A stretch of 64,000 nt of DNA, from assembly GCA_963555705.1 (NCBI GenBank), contig OY743184.1:24948639-25012638 (forward strand), in the 5' to 3' direction. The position numbers and the translations under genes are program-made. This DNA is from Ligustrum vulgare (lineage: Eukaryota; Streptophyta; Magnoliopsida; Lamiales; Oleaceae). This document shows, one piece after another, positions 47,086 through 57,150 of this stretch (the stretch's first letter is position 1; every line of letters begins with the position of its first letter). The notes beneath the pieces are model-generated. The model ran no database searches. It had not been told where the DNA came from and saw only the letters and a list, made by a program, of their open reading frames with translations.

Positions 47086-48362
47086 ATTTTTTAAATTTTT
47101 TGTAAATCAATATAGATAATTCCAATGATAACCAACAAATTTTCCAAACATTTATGTAATATGTAAAATACAAAACGCGCTTGCTATAAAAATAAATCAA
47201 CTATTCAAAATAAAATGCAAGCATTTTAAAGAAAATTATACCACATATATTTTAATACTTAACAAAAATTACGGTACTTTGTTCTCCTACTTTAAAACAA
47301 AATCTGAAATATAGATTTTTCACCTATTTGATTGCACATCTAAAGTTTGACTTTACCATCCCTCTAAATTGCAACAGTATCTCTAACAGACCAGCAGCCA
47401 TACAAAAAAGAGTTACTATCACCATTTTCAACACGAATCATCGTTGAAGATGAACACTTCACTGACTTTTGAAGTCTAACTTGAACTGTGTCCATGACAA
47501 ACAATCTTGTGAGAGAACTACAAAATTGACTTTTACCTGCAAAGACATTATAAAAGTCTAATCATCAGGACTCCAACTGCACTAAATGCAAAAATGTAGA
47601 AATATTTCATAACATAATTAGTAGATTTCATAATTGCTTATTTTAAGTAGTAGTAGCATTAAAAAAAATCAAATCATTGCATTTTTCTCTTTAAACTAGG
47701 TCGTGATTAATCTAAACTAAAAGTAGACAAGATAGTCCTCGTAGGATCGATAACCCAGACTCTTGAGTCACTTTACTACTTCTTTGACTATTGTGCACTT
47801 GCAATAATCTTCACAGCACATAACTAGATTGAACGATCTATATGACGATTCTTAGGATTATGATCCTAACTTTAATCCTCAAGAATCAAGATCATTCAAA
47901 TAATCCTCCTACATGGGATCTCAAATTTTATAACCTTGGTGGGGCCAATGGATTCTGAATGTAATAAACGCAGAAGAAATTGAGTATTGTGAGAGGTTTT
48001 TCATTGGATGTACCATAGTAAAAATAGCCTTTAATCACACTGGATGTAAGAGCCATCAGATCTTGATTAAAAGGTTGTGACATAAGTATACCTAAGTATG
48101 GTAGAACATACCAACACCAAGCCTGTGAGTCGCAGAGTGACAGAAATCATCCACAGGAAATATGAACGGTACTTCATGAGTACAAAGCTTAAATGATTGA
48201 AATAAGAAGTGTGGTAGAAAGTACCAACTAGCAAGTCTGTGATTTCAGAGGGACAGAAAGCAACCACAGAAAACATGTATGCAACTTCATAAGTAGAAAG
48301 CTTGAAATCATATATTCCACGGAGAAAACTGTTTTCAAGAAGGCAGCATATAGTGACTATTA
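47086..48362. other. CACTA interior with no confirmed gene
   Basis: At 47530-47350 the minus strand has an open stretch after a GCAG acceptor-like site (it includes MDTVQVRLQKSVKCSSSTM) that looks more coding-like than its surroundings but was not recognised. The rest is AT-rich. The tandem repeat at 48096-48302 is listed separately. Confidence 0.35.
48096..48302 (-). repeat. Diverged tandem duplication of about 111 bp next to the transporter exons
   Basis: On the minus strand, AAGCTTTCTACTTATGAAGT...GGTACTTTCTACCACACTT is repeated as AAGCTTTGTACTCATGAAGT...GGTATGTTCTACCATACTT. The long open frame that runs through it contains no transporter motif, so it is read as intron or captured non-coding DNA. 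Confidence 0.65.
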
Positions 48363-49003
48363 GTACCCCTGAAGTATAAATAGGAACAAGAACTGTGTTC
48401 ACGCCAATACCAAGCCCAACAAGAAATCTCCCACATAGTATTTCATTCAACGAGTGTGCTTGTGCACTATCAAAAAATATGGGATTAATGTCAAAACAAT
48501 AAAACAACAAAATCAATGGAGGATAACGGAAAATAAATTGGAAACTTCCAATACCCCATGGTAGAGATTTTTTAATTCAAATAGTTCCTGGGGATCATAT
48601 TCATATAGAAAAATTCTTGTCTTTTATCTGCACTCATATTTTAGTAACTTCATTAGATCTCACCTATTTGGAAAATCAAGGAAAAATTGCAGCACAGGTC
48701 TCAAACCCATTCAATTTGTATGAACAGGTCGTCAACCTTTTTGCAGGAAAATGTGTCCACTCTTTCATGTTAAAGACTTGATCATTTCCAGAAATAAATT
48801 ACCTTACAACTACACCAAGGATTAATGGTATTGTGTCAAGTTGAAAAGTGCGACGACAACCAAGTTTATCAACAAGAGAACCACAGCCTATGCTTCCAAT
48901 AAATGCACCACCAATAAATATGCTCACCACAAGTCCCTCAAGAAAGGAATTCCCTTCAAAACCAAGCTCTTTGGCAATAGATATAATAGGACCATTCATT
49001 ACA
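48363..49003 (-). pseudogene. Two captured exons of a plastidic glucose transporter-like gene
   Basis: Exon A (49003-48803) follows the acceptor CTACAATGCAG and reads VMNGPIISIAKELGFEGN, LEGLVVSIFIGGAFIGSIGC and RRTFQLDTIPLILGVVV. Exon B starts at 48466 after the acceptor TTTTTTGATAG and reads AQAHSLNEILCGRFLVGLGI then GVNTVLVPIYTSG. The donor AG|GTAATT splits a Ser codon that exon B completes, giving VVVSAQAHSL. This matches major-facilitator sugar carriers of the plastidic glucose transporter 1 type (membrane segments 2-4 region, with the GRR-like loop CRR and the GRFLVG signature). In the family exon B continues SEVAPTKYRG; here homology fades after IYTSG. The N-terminus and eight or so membrane segments are missing. 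It lies in sense behind the CACTA leader exon. Confidence 0.82.
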
Positions 49004-49394
49004 CTGCATTGTAGAAAAGTACACGTCATGGTAAGAAAACCCTCAAAATAGTCGCAGAAAAATAAGAGAAGTAAAGAGAAAGAGGTAAGAATAAATGTTG
49101 CTTAGGGTGGTGGTATAGCAGGTAAACATCCAAGACCAAATTAAACTGTTTCCTAGAATTTGGACAAGACAATCATGGACGAACAGGAGTCCCTAGAGGC
49201 TATTACCTTGACCAAAAAGTTTGTATGACACACGCAACTCTTGTATAATTTCATTATAGTTTCTGAGATCATCTTTCATAAACCTATGTATGACACAATA
49301 TACTCAAACTTCAATGAAGAAAGGGGAAAAAGGGCAGGAGAAAAATATGTTCAAGTCAATATTACCAAAACAAACAGACAAGAGAAAAATAAAT
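49004..49394. other. Intron-side DNA between transporter exon and gypsy insertion
   Basis: This is non-coding sequence upstream of transporter exon A on the minus strand, ending at the TAAAT target site. No further exon was recognised. Confidence 0.4.
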
Positions 49395-52212
49395 TGTACG
49401 ACCGCTTTTCATTTTTACGTACAATTTTAAATTTTGCGTAATATTGTTGTGAATGTTATTATAAATTATAAATTTATGATCTTTAATGTCTATAATTGGA
49501 ATTATTTTGTAGTGGAAGTACTTGGACGCCGTCTCGATCAATGTACCAATCTGAAAATTTATAAATTGGTTATTTTAATCATTTACGTGCAATTCTATGT
49601 GATTAATTATTTTATTGCCTAAGCATGTTATTTTCTATTTTATTATGCCAATTTGAAACTTGGGGGAGGGGGGAAGTATAGTGTCAATCGAGGGTAAATA
49701 GAACTTATAAACTTACTTAAACAAAAGAGGAGATTTGAGGGACTGATTTGCAAATTCCAAAAGATTAAAAACCTTAACCCTAACCTAATTTACCCTCACT
49801 CACGCTCTCTAATCGGTCTCTCTCTCTCATCTCGCTCTCTCGGTCTCTCCGCCTCGCTCTCCCTCTCTCGGCCCCGCTCCCCCTCTCTCGGTCTCTTCCC
49901 TTGGTCCGCTGACCACCATCACCGCCACCACCTACCAGTAAGTGCAGCCCGCCTTCCCCTTCCCCTCTCACACGCACACACACACGAAACCGCACACACA
50001 CACACACACACGGGTTCACACACTTCCACGCACACACACATACATATTTCGATATACACATGTATATATATAGATTCTATGTAAATAACGTTATGTATGT
50101 ACCTTATATATAAAAATTCAGATTTTATAGGTTAATTTCATATTTTAATTTTTGTTTAATTTTCGAATTTTACCATAAATTAAGGATTTAATGATGTTTA
50201 TGTGTGTGAGTATTGATGTATGGGAATGTGTATATTGTTATGTATGTATAGGTATATGTAAATATATAAATTTTGGATTTTTATGTGGGCATATGTATAT
50301 ATTCAGATTTTGGCTATGAAAATAAAATTTTCAGACTTGGGACTCATGAAATTTTGATTAATTGATGTGCTATAATATTAAATTTGAGGTTGAATGTATG
50401 TATATATGATCATGTATATGTATATGAATATTTAAACAACATGTGTGATTTTGAAACTTTGAGATGATAGTATAAAAGAGTAAACCTTAACATTTAAGGA
50501 ACAAGTTAGTTTAAATTGAATTTATGTTCAAAAAGATATAAATTTTTAGTTTAAGATCATTTTTTTTTAGAATAAGTAATGCCTAGTTTTGATTTGTGAA
50601 AATTGATAAGTAAGATTACAAATTGTCCTTGAACTTAATATATTACTTCGAATATAATATTGTATGTGGTGTTAAATGTATTTGTTATATTATGAGTCAC
50701 ATGAAAGTCTCAACCTCATTTAAGAGTGTTAAATGTGGTTTTCACTAAAAGCCATATTTTTGTTAATGAATGGAAATTAATTAGGAGAAACGGTACATTG
50801 ACGTCGCGGGCAACCAAGACTTCCACCTGCATATTAAGCAAAGTAACTACTGAGGACTATAGGTAAGTAAACTTCCCCTATTTTCATTGAAGTTAAATGT
50901 TCAAGGTGTAATTAATGGGCTTAAATTATATTCTTGAAATTTATTTGCTTGTGGTGCTTTCTATGAACTTTATAAATGTATGTGTTATTAAGAAAAGGTT
51001 TAAGCATTCATGTTATCATGTCATTGCATCGTCAAGCATGCATTTTCATTGAGCTAGGGAAGTCAAATGATTTTAAATGAAGAATGTGGTAAGTTTTAGT
51101 TTCCTCAAAAAGGATGTATCCCAATTTTTAAGAATAAATTGATGTGCTTCTATGCCATGAAAGGTGTGAGTGAGAAATGGGGCGCGGGAGACAGGCGTAC
51201 TCGAATTAAATCGATGTTGTAGTGGTGAATATTAAACCACCTTGCGGTGACGATTGCCTAACCGTTTGACGGTGGCAAATATTAAACCACTTTGCGATGA
51301 CGATTTCTTAACCTCTTGGCGGTGGCAAATATTAAACTGCTTTGCGGTAACGATTGCTAAACCGCTTGACGGTGGCAAAATTTTAAACCGCTATGCGGTG
51401 GAAAAGTGATAACCTTGTTCTGAATAAGGAAATGTGCCCACTGCATTCTGACTGGCTAGAAGATACACTAAGTGAGTTCACGATAGAAATGAAGTTAAAA
51501 AAATTTTTAAAAATGTTTAAGTGAAAGTTTGGAAAGCATGAATGTCTTGAAAAGTAAAGTAAATGAGGGTAATTAATTTGAATGGTCTAAGGAATTTCAT
51601 GCCATGAGCATGCATCACGTTCATAAAGTTTACTTACTGAGCTTTAGCTCACCCCAATCCCTCCCCAAAATTTCAGGTGATAAAAGCTAGATGAGACGAG
51701 GAGAGCACTTGGCGACAGACTCAGGCTATACCTACCTTCAATTTTTGAAAATAAAGTTAAATTAGAATTCATTTAAGTTTCTCATTAATTATTCCTTCAT
51801 TTATTATTGTTAATAGTTTGATTGCAATTAGCTTTGAATAAGTACTAGTGTAGTATTAGAGGTTAAATGACCTCTTATTTCATTTGCTAAAGTTTATTTA
51901 CTTGGAAATATATCGTTCAGGAGTTTGGGACTTATTGAATGGTTTTGATGATGTATGGAATTGAATGAGTTGAGATGCATACTTTAAAATGGTTTTGAAG
52001 TCCCTCTACAGGTTGGTTAAGTCCAATTTATAGAGGAGACTCTGGCGAAATTTTTATAGAATTTTATAATAGAAAAGAAATGTTGAGGTTTTAAATGTTT
52101 TGTTTTCGCATGTAAGTGAAGAAAATAAGTGTTTGAAATTTTTTATTTCCGCATTTAAAGTGAAAGGAAGTTAACATGCCTAAGTTGAAGATTTTAAACT
52201 TGGGGTGTTACA
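49395..52212 (+). repeat. 5' LTR of the chromovirus
   Basis: It starts TGTACGACCGC (the right copy starts TGTAAGACCGC), ends GGGGTGTTACA and is 2,818 bp long. It contains a GC-rich (CT)-rich stretch with splice donor CCA|GTAAGT at 49938, a short candidate exon at 50785-50862 between TTAATTAG and GTAAGTAAAC, and an acceptor AAATTTCAG at 51676. A zone of about 50-bp repeats lies at 51225-51405. Confidence 0.95.
51225..51405 (+). repeat. Tandem repeats with ACCGCTTTGCGGT palindrome in the 5' LTR
   Basis: Three to four units of the form AAATATTAAACCGCTTTGCGG followed by TGACGATTGCTTAACCGC. Each half is palindromic around ACCGC...GCGGT. The 3' LTR has one more unit, so the array changes length quickly. 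Confidence 0.8.
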
Positions 52213-52216
52213 TTTT

Positions 52217-52228
52217 TGGTATCAGAGC
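52217..52228 (+). other. Primer-binding site (Met-tRNA)
   Basis: TGGTATCAGAGC begins four bases after the LTR end and matches the 3' end complement of initiator Met-tRNA, the usual primer of chromoviruses. Confidence 0.9.
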
Positions 52229-52326
52229 TAAGAGTTTTAAAAGCGATTCTGTAGACTTTAGAATATTTACTTGAAAATGGTTCGGGTGCTGAGTCACGCC
52301 TCAAGTGCTTCTCCCTCGATCATCTG

Positions 52327-52444
52327 GTAAGTTAATTTTTCTTAAATTATCGAATGTCATGTGATGCTACTAAGATTGAAATTTCGTACATAGTGATATG
52401 TAGTACTATATATTGAACAAGATGTTTTATTCTCTCCTATTTAG
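52327..52444 (+). other. Candidate spliceosomal intron between PBS and gag
   Basis: The 118-bp interval starts GTAAGTTAATTTTTC and ends TTCTCTCCTATTTAG, with a pyrimidine-rich end. The gag ATG comes two bases after the acceptor. Both sites are near-perfect plant consensus. Not proven without RNA. Confidence 0.6.
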
Positions 52445-52446
52445 AA

Positions 52447-53280
52447 ATGGCTCGCACTAGACGTAGCAACACTCAAGGAAGAACTTCTCAAACTCAGAAT
52501 GAAGGGATGGATCGTAATACTGTCCCTTCAGATACTCCGGTGGTTGTGAACGGAGCGACGGATCCTAATACTGCCCCTTCTGGAACCCCGATAATTGTGA
52601 ATGAAGGGACAGGCAATAACACTACCCCTTCCGGCACTCCGACGGTTGTGGAGGCCTTGGTGCAAGCGTTAACTACGTTGGGACAAGCAAGTCAGCCTAG
52701 GACTAACAAGACACGTGGGCATGGGAGGATATCAGAATTTAAGACGCTGTCTCCACCATCCTTTGCTGGAACCACTGACCCCCTCGAGGCTGAAAAGTGG
52801 TTAACTGAAATGCAAAAAGCATTCAGGGTTATGGGATGCACCGAAGAGGAAAAGGTTAACTTTGCCGCATACATGCTTCAGGGCGATGCATATGATTGGT
52901 GGCTGATGGTTCAGCGCCAACATGAAAATAACACTGATTCTTTTACTTGGGAGATGTTTACTACGGCCTTCAATGAAAAGTACTTTCCCAAGAGTCTTCG
53001 CCAGCAGAAGGAGGGAGAATTTCTGAGACTATTGCAAGGGAATAGATCAGTTACGGAATATGAGGCAGAATTTGCTAGACTGGCTAAGTTCGCTCCAAAC
53101 TTGGTCGATATTGAAGAGAGAAGGTCTAGGCGCTTTGAAGAAGGACTTAAACCACAAATCAAACAGGCCGTGATCCCTTTTGAGCTCACTACTTATAGAG
53201 AGGTGATCAACAAATCCCTGTTGGTGGAAAGAACTCTAGCCATAGATGGAGAAGAAAATAAAACTCAGTCTTTTAACTAG
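52447..53280 (+). pseudogene. Chromovirus gag (capsid), ends at a premature TAG
   Basis: The capsid part of the polyprotein is 277 codons. The N-terminal third has three imperfect repeats of a Thr/Pro-rich motif (NTVPSDTPVVVN, NTAPSGTPIIVN, NTTPSGTPTVV). The retrotransposon gag domain runs from about residue 105 to 215 (EAEKWLTEMQKAFRVMGC, AYDWWLMVQ, FNEKYFPKSLRQQKEGEFL, SVTEYEAEFARLAKFAPNL). The TAG after SFN is probably a CAG (Gln) to TAG change, since the frame continues with [10 protein letters not shown] towards zinc knuckles. The chosen ATG directly follows a strong splice acceptor, and the N-terminus MARTRRSN is a usual start for this lineage. Confidence 0.9.
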
Positions 53281-53614
53281 AAGTTCAAGGGTGGAAATCC
53301 AAAGCGATGGAATAGCGGCCAAAAAAGGAGGAGTGATCAAGGGAGTAAGCAGTATCGCCAATCAAACAAGCAACAGATAGTAGCTTGCTCGAAGTGTGGC
53401 AAGGGACATCGTGGTGAGTGCCTTCAGGGCAAAGGAGTATGCTTTAAGTGTGGGAAACCTGGACACCTTGCAAATGATTGTAAGGGTGTTTGTTACAATT
53501 GTGGAAAGCCGGGACACATAGCTAAGGATTGCAGAGATAAAACGAAGACTACTCAAGCACGAGTCTATACAATGTCTAAGAAGGAAGCCAATGACTCATC
53601 TATCGTGGTATCAG
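53281..53614 (+). pseudogene. Chromovirus nucleocapsid zinc knuckles
   Basis: After the TAG the gag frame continues with [12 protein letters not shown] (an incomplete knuckle), [14 protein letters not shown] and [14 protein letters not shown]. The last two are perfect CX2CX4HX4C knuckles that bind packaged RNA. The frame then reads [15 protein letters not shown] and runs into the candidate intron. Confidence 0.85.
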
Positions 53615-53726
53615 GTATTTTAAATTTTATTTATTACATTTTTTCCCTTCTGTCTTTCCATCTCGTACCATTCTAGGAAAATTATGAACATGCATATATC
53701 TATAGAAGTATAATCTATTGTGGTAG
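53615..53726 (+). other. Candidate intron between gag and protease (frame-restoring)
   Basis: The 112-bp interval runs from GTATTTTAAATT to TTGTGGTAG. Its removal joins SIVVSG to GTVYVCGKLATILFDSGATH with a G|GT codon split, giving the sequence expected for this lineage and changing the frame by exactly the needed step. Without removal the frame hits a stop before protease. A competing view, an insertion with a 12-bp repeat, is given in the findings. Confidence 0.55.
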
Positions 53727-54900
53727 GTACTGTGTACGTGTGTGGCAAACTTGCAACTATTCTTTTCGATTCCGGGGCTACTCATTCTTTTGTCAGTCAT
53801 GTTCTTGCTGAGAAATTAAATCATTCATCCCCACAATTGGGTACTCCGTTTGTCATGTCAACACCATCCGGAGCATTATTGAGTTCAAGTTATGTATTGA
53901 GGGACTGTCCAATAGTAGTGAATGGGCATGATTGGTTGGCAGATCTTATAGTGCTTGATATTTATGATTTTGACGTCATATTGGGCATGGATTGGTTATC
54001 ACAGTATTATGCTTCAATAGATTTTCATGAGAAGAAGGTGGTGTTTGAGCCTCCAAATAAAACTCCTTTTTTGCTTTGTTGGGGTTGAGATGAAGCCTTC
54101 TATTCCAATAGTATCAGCGATGAAAGCCCGTCAGTTGATGAATAAGGGCTGTAGGGCTTACTTGGATGCAATAGTCGAGGTACCTAAAGCATACCCCTCT
54201 CTTGAACAAATTGCAATCGTTCGAGAATATCCGGACGTTTTTCCGGATGATCTTTTTGACCTACCACCCGAAAGAGAGATTGACTTCGTTATCGATTTGG
54301 TGCCTGGAATAGCCCCAATATCTAAAGCACCGTATCGGATGGCTCCTGCGGAACTTAAAGAGCTCAAGGAGCAACTACAGGATCTCATGGATAAAGGCTT
54401 TGTTCGACCTAGTTTCTCTCCATGGGGTGCTCCTGTGTTATTCGTGAAGAAGAAGGACGGTTCTATGAGACTTTGTATAGATTACAGAGAATTGAACAAA
54501 GTAACAATAAAGAATAAATATCCTTTGTCGAGAATTGAAGATCTATTCGACCAGCTTCAGGGTGCAGGGTATTTTTCCAAGATCGATCTGCGATCTGGTT
54601 ATCATCAGCTGAGGATTAAAGAAGAGGACATCCCAAATACAGCCTTCTGTACCAGATATGGGCATTATGAATTTTTGGTGATGCCGTTTGGGTTAACAAA
54701 TGCTCCTGCGGCATTTATGGACCTGATGCATCCAGTCTTTAAAGAATACCTGGATCAATTTGTTATAGTCTTCATTGACAATATATTGATCTATTCGAGG
54801 TCTGAAGAGGAACACGAAAGGCATTTGAGAATAGTGCCTCAGAAACTTAGAGAAGAGAAATTATTTGCGAAGTTCAAGAAGTGTGAATTCTGACTGGAAA
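53727..54900 (+). pseudogene. Chromovirus protease and reverse transcriptase
   Basis: Protease has the active-site box LFDSGATHSF and ends near [18 protein letters not shown]. The frame then shifts at about 54085. RT follows with [55 protein letters not shown] and [16 protein letters not shown]. The catalytic box reads FIDN where the family has FIDD, so the second metal-binding Asp is lost. A TGA replaces a Trp codon after KKCEF, as shown by the continuation [12 protein letters not shown]. The copy cannot reverse transcribe by itself. Confidence 0.93.
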
Positions 54901-55620
54901 GAGTGTCGTTCTTGGGGCATATTGTATCAAAGGAAGGCATTGAGGTTGACCCGAGTAAAATTGAGGCAGTTCGTAATTGGCCGACACCAACTAATGTGAA
55001 AGAGGTCCGCAGCTTTCTTGGATTAGCTGGTTACTATCGGAGATTCGTGGAAGGATTTTCCAAGATTGCCTCGCCTTTGACTAAGCTGACCAGAAATGAT
55101 ACAAAATTTCAGTGGAATTCGGATTGCGAACAAAGTTTTGAGGAGTTAAAAATGCGGTTGACAACTGCGCCAATTTTAGCTATTCCACAGGGAAATGAAG
55201 GCTTGGTCATTTACAGTGATGCCTCATTAAAGGGGCTTGGTTGTGTTCTTATGCAACACGGCAAAGTGATTGCCTACGTTTCAAGGCAATTGAAAGAGTA
55301 CGAGAAGAATTACCCAACTCACGATCTCGAGTTGGCAGCCGTCGTATTTACATTAAAGATATGGAGGCACTATCTCTACGGGGTTAGATGTGAGATCTAC
55401 ACCGATCATAAAAGTCTCAAATATTTCTTCACACAGAAAGAACTAAACATGCGACAGCGCAGGTGGTTAGAACTTGTCAAGGATTATGATTGTGTTATTA
55501 ATTATCATCCTGGTAAGGCTAATGCCGTAGCTGATGCTCTTAGCAGAAAAAGTCATGGAACAATGAATGCCTTGCAAGTTGTCCAAAAAATAGTTACTAA
55601 TTGATATACAAGGGTTAGAG
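54901..55620 (+). pseudogene. Chromovirus RT thumb and RNase H
   Basis: The frame carries [39 protein letters not shown], the RNase H residues in [33 protein letters not shown] and [19 protein letters not shown], then [17 protein letters not shown]. The catalytic Asp, Glu and Asp are all present. It ends with a frameshift at about 55602. Confidence 0.92.
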
Positions 55621-57114
55621 TTGGAGATCGTTCCAAAAAGCAAGACAGGTTATCTTGCTAACATAACCTTGGAATCGACATTGTTGGAGAAAATCAAGGC
55701 TCTACAGTTAGAAGACCCCAATACTTCAAGGGTCCGCACTGAAGTAATTGATGGGAAGCGCACTGATTTTGTTATCTCCACAGATGGTGCCCTTCGGCAG
55801 GGTAATAGACTGGTAGTCCCCAATAATAAGGAATTGAAGTAAGAAATTATGAGGGAAGCTCATAACACTCCTTACTCAATCCACCCTGGAAGTACTAAGA
55901 TGACTCGGGATTTGAGACAGCCTTTTTGGTGGATTGGCATAAGTAGGGATGTGGCGGAGTATGTTCAACGTTGTCTCACCTGTCAGCAAGTTAAGGCCGA
56001 ACATCAACGACCTTCTGGCCTATTACAACCTCTTATGATTTCGGAGTGGAAGTGGGAACGAATAGGCATGGACTTTATTGTTGGCTTACCAAAGACGAAG
56101 AAGGGTTATAACTCCATATGGGTGATTGTTGATCGTCTTACCTATTCGGCACACTTTTTGTCGGTAAAGACTACTTATAATATGGAGAAGTATGCAGAGT
56201 TATATGTGGCTGGAATTGTAAGGCTTCATGGGATTCCCCTATCCATTGTGTCTGATGGCGACCCAAAATTTACTTCTTCATTTTGGAAAAGTCTACATAA
56301 GGCCATGGGTACTCAATTGAGATTCAGCACGGCCTTTCACCCTCAGACAGATGGACATTCAGAGAGAACGATTCAAACCCTGGAAGATATGTTGAGAGCT
56401 TGTATTATCGATTTTCCAGGTACTTGGGACGAATTTCTCCCATTAGTTGAGTTCTCCTATAACAATAGCTATCAAGCCTCCATTCACATGGCACCATATG
56501 AGGCGCTATACGGGAGGAAGTGTAGATCGCCAATTCACTGGGATGAAGTAGGGGAATGAAAATTTCTAGGTCCAAAAATGGTGCAGCAGACATCAGAAAT
56601 TGTTGAGAAGATTCGTCAACGGATGAGAACTGCACAGAGTAGACAGAAAAGCTATGCAGACAAAAGAAGGAAACCATTGGAATTCGCTACAGGTGATATG
56701 ATCTTCTTGAAGGTTGCTCCTATGAAGGGAGTTATGAGGTTCGCGAAGAAGGGAAAGTTAACTCCACAATTTGTTGGCCCCTTTGAAATACTTGAAAGGG
56801 TGGGTGACCTAGCTTATCGGGCTGCATTGCCACCGGCACTATCTGGGGTTCATAACGTATTTCACGTGTCGATGTTGAGGAAATATATTTCGGATCCTTC
56901 TCATATCCTCAGTTATGAGTCGTTAGATCTTCGTGAGGATCTAACTTACGAGGAATCACTTGTGAGGATCCTACTGAAGGCAGTTAAGGAACTTAGGAGG
57001 AAGAAGATAACTCTAGTTAAAGTTCTTTGGAGGAATCATGCAGTAGAAGAGGCTTCTTGGGAACGCGAGGACGAAATGCGTGCCAAGTATCCACAACTTT
57101 TTGGTAAGTTTTAA
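55621..57114 (+). pseudogene. Chromovirus integrase with C-terminal chromodomain
   Basis: The zinc-binding HHCC region is in AHNTPYSIHPGSTKM...CLTCQQVKAEH. The catalytic core has Asp in GMDFIVGLPK, Asp in IVSDGDPKFTSSFW (the family has SDRDP) and Glu in SERTIQTLEDML. GRKCRSPIHWDEVGE is followed by a TGA in place of Trp (continuing KFLGPKMVQQT). A TAA also interrupts the frame at 55840. The C-terminus has LTPQFVGPFEILERVGDLAY and a chromodomain of the Tekay type, VKVLWRNHAVEEASWERE ending KYPQLFGKF. Chromodomains guide integration to heterochromatin in this group. Confidence 0.93.
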
Positions 57115-57133
57115 TTTCGAGGACGAAATTTCT

Positions 57134-57150
57134 TTTAGGGGGTAAGGAAT
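57134..57150 (+). other. Polypurine tract of the chromovirus
   Basis: TTTTAGGGGGTAAGGAA lies directly before the right LTR and primes plus-strand DNA synthesis. Confidence 0.75.

Noticed and set aside
48067..48362. Extension of the transporter frame to the left
   Set aside because: The frame stays open but contains no sugar-carrier motif and runs through a 111-bp tandem duplication; treated as non-coding.
49780..50061. Cys/Val- and Arg/Glu-rich ORF in the LTR
   Set aside because: It comes from (CA)n and (CT)n tracts in the LTR leader, and the 3' LTR copy has a different length because of repeat changes.
53615..53726. Alternative acceptor CCATTCTAG at 53676
   Set aside because: It has the better pyrimidine tract but would put the protease out of frame, so the GGTAG at 53726 was preferred; the choice is uncertain.
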